Shown here: one piece after another, positions 60,686 through 64,000 of the stretch
Layout of the letters: every line of letters starts with the position of its first letter
How positions within the stretch are numbered: the stretch's first letter is position 1
Assembly (NCBI GenBank): GCA_948567375.1
Contig: OX419758.1
Span: 10,607,001 to 10,671,000 of the forward strand
DNA: 64,000 bases
Direction of reading: 5' to 3'
Source: Lunularia cruciata
Lineage: Eukaryota; Streptophyta; Marchantiopsida; Lunulariales; Lunulariaceae
The notes under the pieces: generated by a model
Told to the model about the DNA's origin: nothing
Seen by the model: the letters and a program-made list of their open reading frames with translations, nothing else
Databases searched by the model: none
Made by a program: the position numbers and the translations under genes

Positions 60686-61705
60686 TTAGGGTCTCCAGGG
60701 AAGAAGGCCAGGAGGAAGCACAAGTTTTCGTACAATCACTTCTCTGCGTTCAGCGTCAGGCCGTTTCCGTTTCCTGCTACTCCCCATCATCAGCATTTTC
60801 TTCAAGCTCGAGCTCGCCGTTCCAGTAGCGTGAGAGGCGACCGGCGTTTTGTCTCTGTAAATGGACCCTTTGATTGGCTTTCGAATTCCATTTCGTTCCG
60901 GTTCTGGCCTTTTTCTCTTGTCAGTGCTGCTTTTCAGCGTCTTCATTGTCATCGTCAAATTCTTCACGCTTGAATTTGAGCTCGCTCTCCGTACCGTCGA
61001 CGTGTCCTGCGAGGCCCCGGCCCCTCCCTTTCCCCCATTTCTTCTACAGCATAATGGCTCGTCTAGGAAACTCTCAACCACATCGAGGAAATGGTCTACC
61101 TCTGAACACAACCTCCTCAGATCGCCCACTCGCAAATCCCTCTCTTTCCGCAGCATCTCATTCTCCTTTTCAAGCTCACTTACCCGTCGATCCAACCTAT
61201 CCACCCGCACCGACTCGATCTCCTTGTGGAGATCTTCCATACCTGCCGCCGAAATTTTACCCCCATCGATATCCCCCTTAAGATTATGCTCTTTCTCATC
61301 GACCTGCAACTCTTTCTCAACCTTGATCACAATTTTCTCTTCCACCACTTTCTCATCCTTCCGGACATGAAGCGGTCCATTCACACTGGTACTTTCTATC
61401 GACCGAATCCGCTCCTCTATCGCTCCTTTCACTCCCTTCAAGGAGTAAATCCGCTCCTCGTAGCATCGAACGATCTCCTCTGCGGGTTGAAGGACTTTCG
61501 TGCCTGACTTATCCCGGCCAACTGTTATCGATGCACTGCTGGTCCGCCTGGTCTCCGCAGACATTCGGTAGCATGTCCTTCCCCCCTTCGAGCTAATCCG
61601 CTCCTCGTAGTATCTAAAAATCTCGCTTGCAGGCTCCAGAATCTTCATCGCAGATGATCGAAAACCACCTGCAGCTGTGTTTCGTCCGTTTTGACTGACA
61701 TTCAA
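60686..61705 (-). CDS. Unrecognised nuclear-type protein with YEERI repeats and VLPxG...W tail
   Basis: The minus strand is open for 339 codons and stops at 60686. The open stretch starts with TTG behind a possible acceptor (TGTCAG). The first ATG in frame is at 61648 (320 aa), so a 5' exon is likely; 61800-61988 (MSFFVEFGS...) is one candidate, but its phase does not join cleanly. Residues about 20-90 hold two copies of K(I/V)L(E/Q)PAxEIxRxYEERI. About 165-215 is a Glu/Arg-rich coiled coil (RVSELEKENEMLRKERDLR). Two basic KRKRPxxER motifs follow (about 266 and 313) and look like nuclear localisation signals. The protein ends VLPPGLLPWRP. The last 30 residues match the tail of the gene at 63715-64000. 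I do not recognise the family; function is unknown. Confidence 0.72.
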   Translation of the reverse strand: MNVSQNGRNTAAGGFRSSAMKILEPASEIFRYYEERISSKGGRTCYRMSAETRRTSSASITVGRDKSGTKVLQPAEEIVRCYEERIYSLKGVKGAIEERIRSIESTSVNGPLHVRKDEKVVEEKIVIKVEKELQVDEKEHNLKGDIDGGKISAAGMEDLHKEIESVRVDRLDRRVSELEKENEMLRKERDLRVGDLRRLCSEVDHFLDVVESFLDEPLCCRRNGGKGGAGASQDTSTVRRASSNSSVKNLTMTMKTLKSSTDKRKRPEPERNGIRKPIKGSIYRDKTPVASHATGTASSSLKKMLMMGSSRKRKRPDAERREVIVRKLVLPPGLLPWRP

Positions 61706-62754
61706 TGACTAATGTATCTCGCTCTCCTCCATCTCCCACCACCTGAGAGCTGCTGCTGTCGCCAAACGTGGTCCAGATTTGACAACTGCGTGGTGGAACT
61801 CAGCTCCTCTGTATAGCTCCCCCACGTGGTCTGGTACCTTGCCTGTTGCCGATTCTTCTGCCGCGCCGAGCACGGTCAGGGCCCATAACACTCGCTGTCT
61901 CCCTACAGATATTCGACTGTTGGACCTTGGCACATTCCAAGTCCATGTTCTCAGGTGATAGGCTTCCAAATTCCACAAAGAAACTCATTTCTATCTCCCA
62001 TGAACAGTTTTTCGCGAAACAATTTTAGCCTGCTACTGTGCTTCGCAGTCGAATCATTGGAATTTTCTTTGGGATGCATGGTGTGGTATATCTACCGTGA
62101 CAGAATAGCATGGTTGCGAGGCGGCTGCGTAGGAATTGTGTAGTTAGAGGACAAGGCATCTGAAGCGTCTCTCCATCGTGTTGAGGATTGAATTTTGTAA
62201 TGCAGAGCTAACGAGTTCGAATGAAAACATAAACAGTTGACATGGTCGAGGTGAAGTGCTTTGATTGTGATCATGAGGAGCAAAGCCGAGACTGCTCAAA
62301 GAAAGGCGGCGGAGGAGGCCTAGAAGGTGTATACGGGTGCTGTGGACTGCTCCATTTCTTCTGAGATCCACATGGTCTTCCGATAATCAGAGGGATCTAG
62401 GACCCCTTCATTGGGAGTTGCAACTGGCTACTTGAGCATGCACTCGTAGTTAGGCTTGGTAACCTAGAAAATCTGAGGGAACCTGCACATCCTTATGTGG
62501 TCCCCATAATTATGCTTGAGTTGCCAATAATGAACGACTGTATGACACAAGTATATATAATACTCTGTAGGACTTTGAAGGATATAATGCCTTCTCTCTT
62601 TGGCCCCTAGAATTGAACACCTGGGAGGAAGACGTTTTAATTTAAATCCACTATGTGAACCTCTCCGCTTTGCTCTCCCAGCATTACTCAGCACTAGTGA
62701 AGGCAAGTCCCCAATGATTTAATAGCTCTCAACTTTATGTATCGGCAAATTCCT

Positions 62755-63108
62755 TTACAAATGACAGTATGGGCACACCTCATCGTCGTCTACTTCAAGC
62801 TCATCAATGTCGGGAAACTGTAACTCCTGGAACAAGTAGCTGGTCCTGGCCTTAAATTCTAGAGGAATTAAGGATCTTAAAGTTACGCTAGCAATGCCAG
62901 GTACTTTTAAGTTAAACAGCCTCATTTTGGAAAATCTCTCCCACAAATTAATCTTGATTCTACATACTTGACGGGAGTCGAAAGTGGATTGAAGTTTCAC
63001 CTTCGGAAGTCCGGTTCTAGCCTTGCAGTCGAGCATCTCTTTCTTGTGGATGGCCATCCCCACGCTCTCTTCCAGAAGCTGCAAAATAACTTCCTCATGT
63101 ACCTGATC
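62755..63108 (-). CDS. Unrecognised gene, probable terminal exon
   Basis: The minus strand is open from a candidate acceptor (CCGCTCAG or GATCAG, about 63108-63113) to a stop at 62755, about 117 codons. The sequence is mixed helix/strand: EEVILQLLEESVGMAIHKKE, a strand-rich middle (KVPGIASVTLRSLIPLEF), and an acidic end, DELEVDDDEVCPYCHL. The open stretch itself has no ATG near its start. An upstream ATG near 63161 reads out of phase, so a spliced 5' exon is expected in 63.1-63.7 kb. It lies between the two related genes but shares no motif with them. Product unknown. Confidence 0.5.
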   Translation of the reverse strand, partial: DQVHEEVILQLLEESVGMAIHKKEMLDCKARTGLPKVKLQSTFDSRQVCRIKINLWERFSKMRLFNLKVPGIASVTLRSLIPLEFKARTSYLFQELQFPDIDELEVDDDEVCPYCHL

Positions 63109-63184
63109 TGAGCGGGAAGGATATGCTTAATTGAGTAAAAGATAGGCACTCTCCGGGGATCTCGAGCCGCCTCACCATTCCGCC

Positions 63185-63202
63185 CGCAAATTTAAATTTG
63201 CG
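63185..63202. promoter_or_regulatory. 18-bp perfect palindrome
   Basis: CGCAAATTTAAATTTGCG is fully self-complementary. It lies about 75 bp upstream of the exon ending at 62755 and could be a dimeric factor site. No function is known from sequence alone. Confidence 0.35.
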
Positions 63203-63714
63203 TTTTTGAGTTTATTAGTGACAAATCCAGTAGTGTACAATGGAATGGAGACTAATCTACAGCTTCAAAGGACAGGTTCTATCGGAATTGATAATTACTC
63301 GAATGAACTGGCTGTAATATCGGAATAAACTCCTTCAAAATTGATCATTCTCAATCTTCTCGTGACTCTTCTCTTTCTTGGCAGACCAATTATATTGTTC
63401 GTTTGCTTCGGGGGATGATTAAGAAGTAGTTTCTATATGTGCCCGGTAAGGTACAGATCGAGAATGTCAGCCAAGTCATTGTGTGGATTGTTTGCTCGCT
63501 CCTAGATGGATCGATCGGTCGGTCGGTCTTCTACTAGTTTTTATGCACAAAATTGGACAAGCTAAAGTCTTGAATACAATTCCAACTAGTTTCAAGCTTA
63601 AGTTGTTTCTCCCAATCTCTATGAAGTAATCATCGTGACAGTCAAGGCTGGCCAATAAAACCAGGTGGGAAGAGAATCAGAAGACTTCGGGCAGTGCACT
63701 GTGAATGGTTGCTG

Positions 63715-64000
63715 TTAACCTTTCCATCTCATCACTCCAGTAGGAAGAACAACTTTTCCATGTATCATCGCCTCCTGAGAATGGCGTTCTGATTCTGGCC
63801 ATTTGCGCTTTCTCGTGTCCGTCAAATTCATGTAAGCCTTTTTCGGGCTTTGATTCGCAGCTTGATTAATGCCAGGGGACATAGCACGATTTCCCTTCTC
63901 TTTATTGAAAACATTCGTGGACATATTTTTGGGGCTCGGGCTTGCTGTTCGAATTCCTGGAGACACAGCCCGCTGCTTACCCTTGTCGAAAACGGTGATA
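63715..64000 (-). CDS. Unrecognised protein, C-terminal part; shares tail with the gene at 60686-61705
   Basis: The frame is open from the window edge to a stop at 63715 (about 94 codons seen; the 5' part lies outside). Two tandem repeats of 27-29 residues begin VFDKGKQRAVSPGI and VFNKEKGNRAMSPGI; each ends in SPKN or SPKK. The tail reads TRKRKWPESER, then KVVLPTGVMRWKG-stop. It matches the tail of the 60.7-kb gene in RKRK.P..ER, in VLP.G and in a Trp two residues from the end. The basic cluster may direct nuclear import. The two genes lie about 2 kb apart on the same strand, fitting an old local duplication. Function unknown; the Ser-Pro motifs could be phosphorylation sites. Confidence 0.65.
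   Translation of the reverse strand, partial: ITVFDKGKQRAVSPGIRTASPSPKNMSTNVFNKEKGNRAMSPGINQAANQSPKKAYMNLTDTRKRKWPESERHSQEAMIHGKVVLPTGVMRWKG

Noticed and set aside
61226-61507. Plus-strand frames across 60.86-61.5 kb
   Set aside because: They are antisense shadows of the 339-codon minus-strand frame, which has coherent motifs and a paralogue.

Overview
This looks like nuclear DNA from a land plant. The evidence is intron-rich genes with GT-AG junctions, an SGT1 gene, a CRM-domain group II intron splicing factor of the CRS2-associated (CAF) type, a nuclear tRNA-Ser, and Ty3/gypsy chromoviruses with plant initiator-tRNA-Met primer sites. The sequence of the host genes makes me lean towards a non-flowering plant such as a moss, but I cannot prove this by eye.

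Positions 1 to about 31,000 are a retroelement graveyard. Broken Ty3/gypsy pieces lie at 1-850 (-), 3757-7230 (-), 8305-13437 (+) and 13438-14543 (-). A 692-bp LTR family called D here occurs at 7612-8304 and 11009-11700. Low-complexity and tandem-repeat DNA fills 15.2-17.9 kb. The best-resolved part is a stack of insertions. A PIF/Harbinger transposase on the minus strand is split into 18120-18755 and 29395-30170 by an old repeat A. Repeat A is itself split by Ty3/gypsy element B (19744-28584, target duplication GGAGT). Element B carries a minus-strand chromovirus piece C1 (22954-25665) and a solo LTR C2 (27480-28228, target duplication CAAAT). The LTRs of element B carry arrays of perfect heat-shock-element motifs just upstream of a TATA box.

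Positions 31,000-36,240 are very A+T-rich with no gene seen. An old chromovirus C5 (36240-43150, +) follows, with a younger solo LTR C3 inside its chromodomain region. Then come a LINE-like endonuclease remnant (43.3-44.2 kb) and a G+C-richer tandem repeat (44.37-44.82 kb).

The right third is the host gene island. SGT1 (47704-51078, +, 10 coding exons, 383 aa) is a co-chaperone for HSP90 and SCF ubiquitin ligases. It converges on the CAF-family gene (55665-52944, -, 5 coding exons, 652 aa), a predicted organelle intron-splicing factor. A tRNA-Ser(CGA) gene sits at 56056-56137. At 60.7-64.0 kb, two unrecognised minus-strand genes share an unusual C-terminal signature (RKRK.P..ER, then VLP.G...W at the very end) and each carries its own internal repeat. 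A third unrecognised exon lies between them. These genes do not form an operon; each appears to be an independent nuclear transcription unit.
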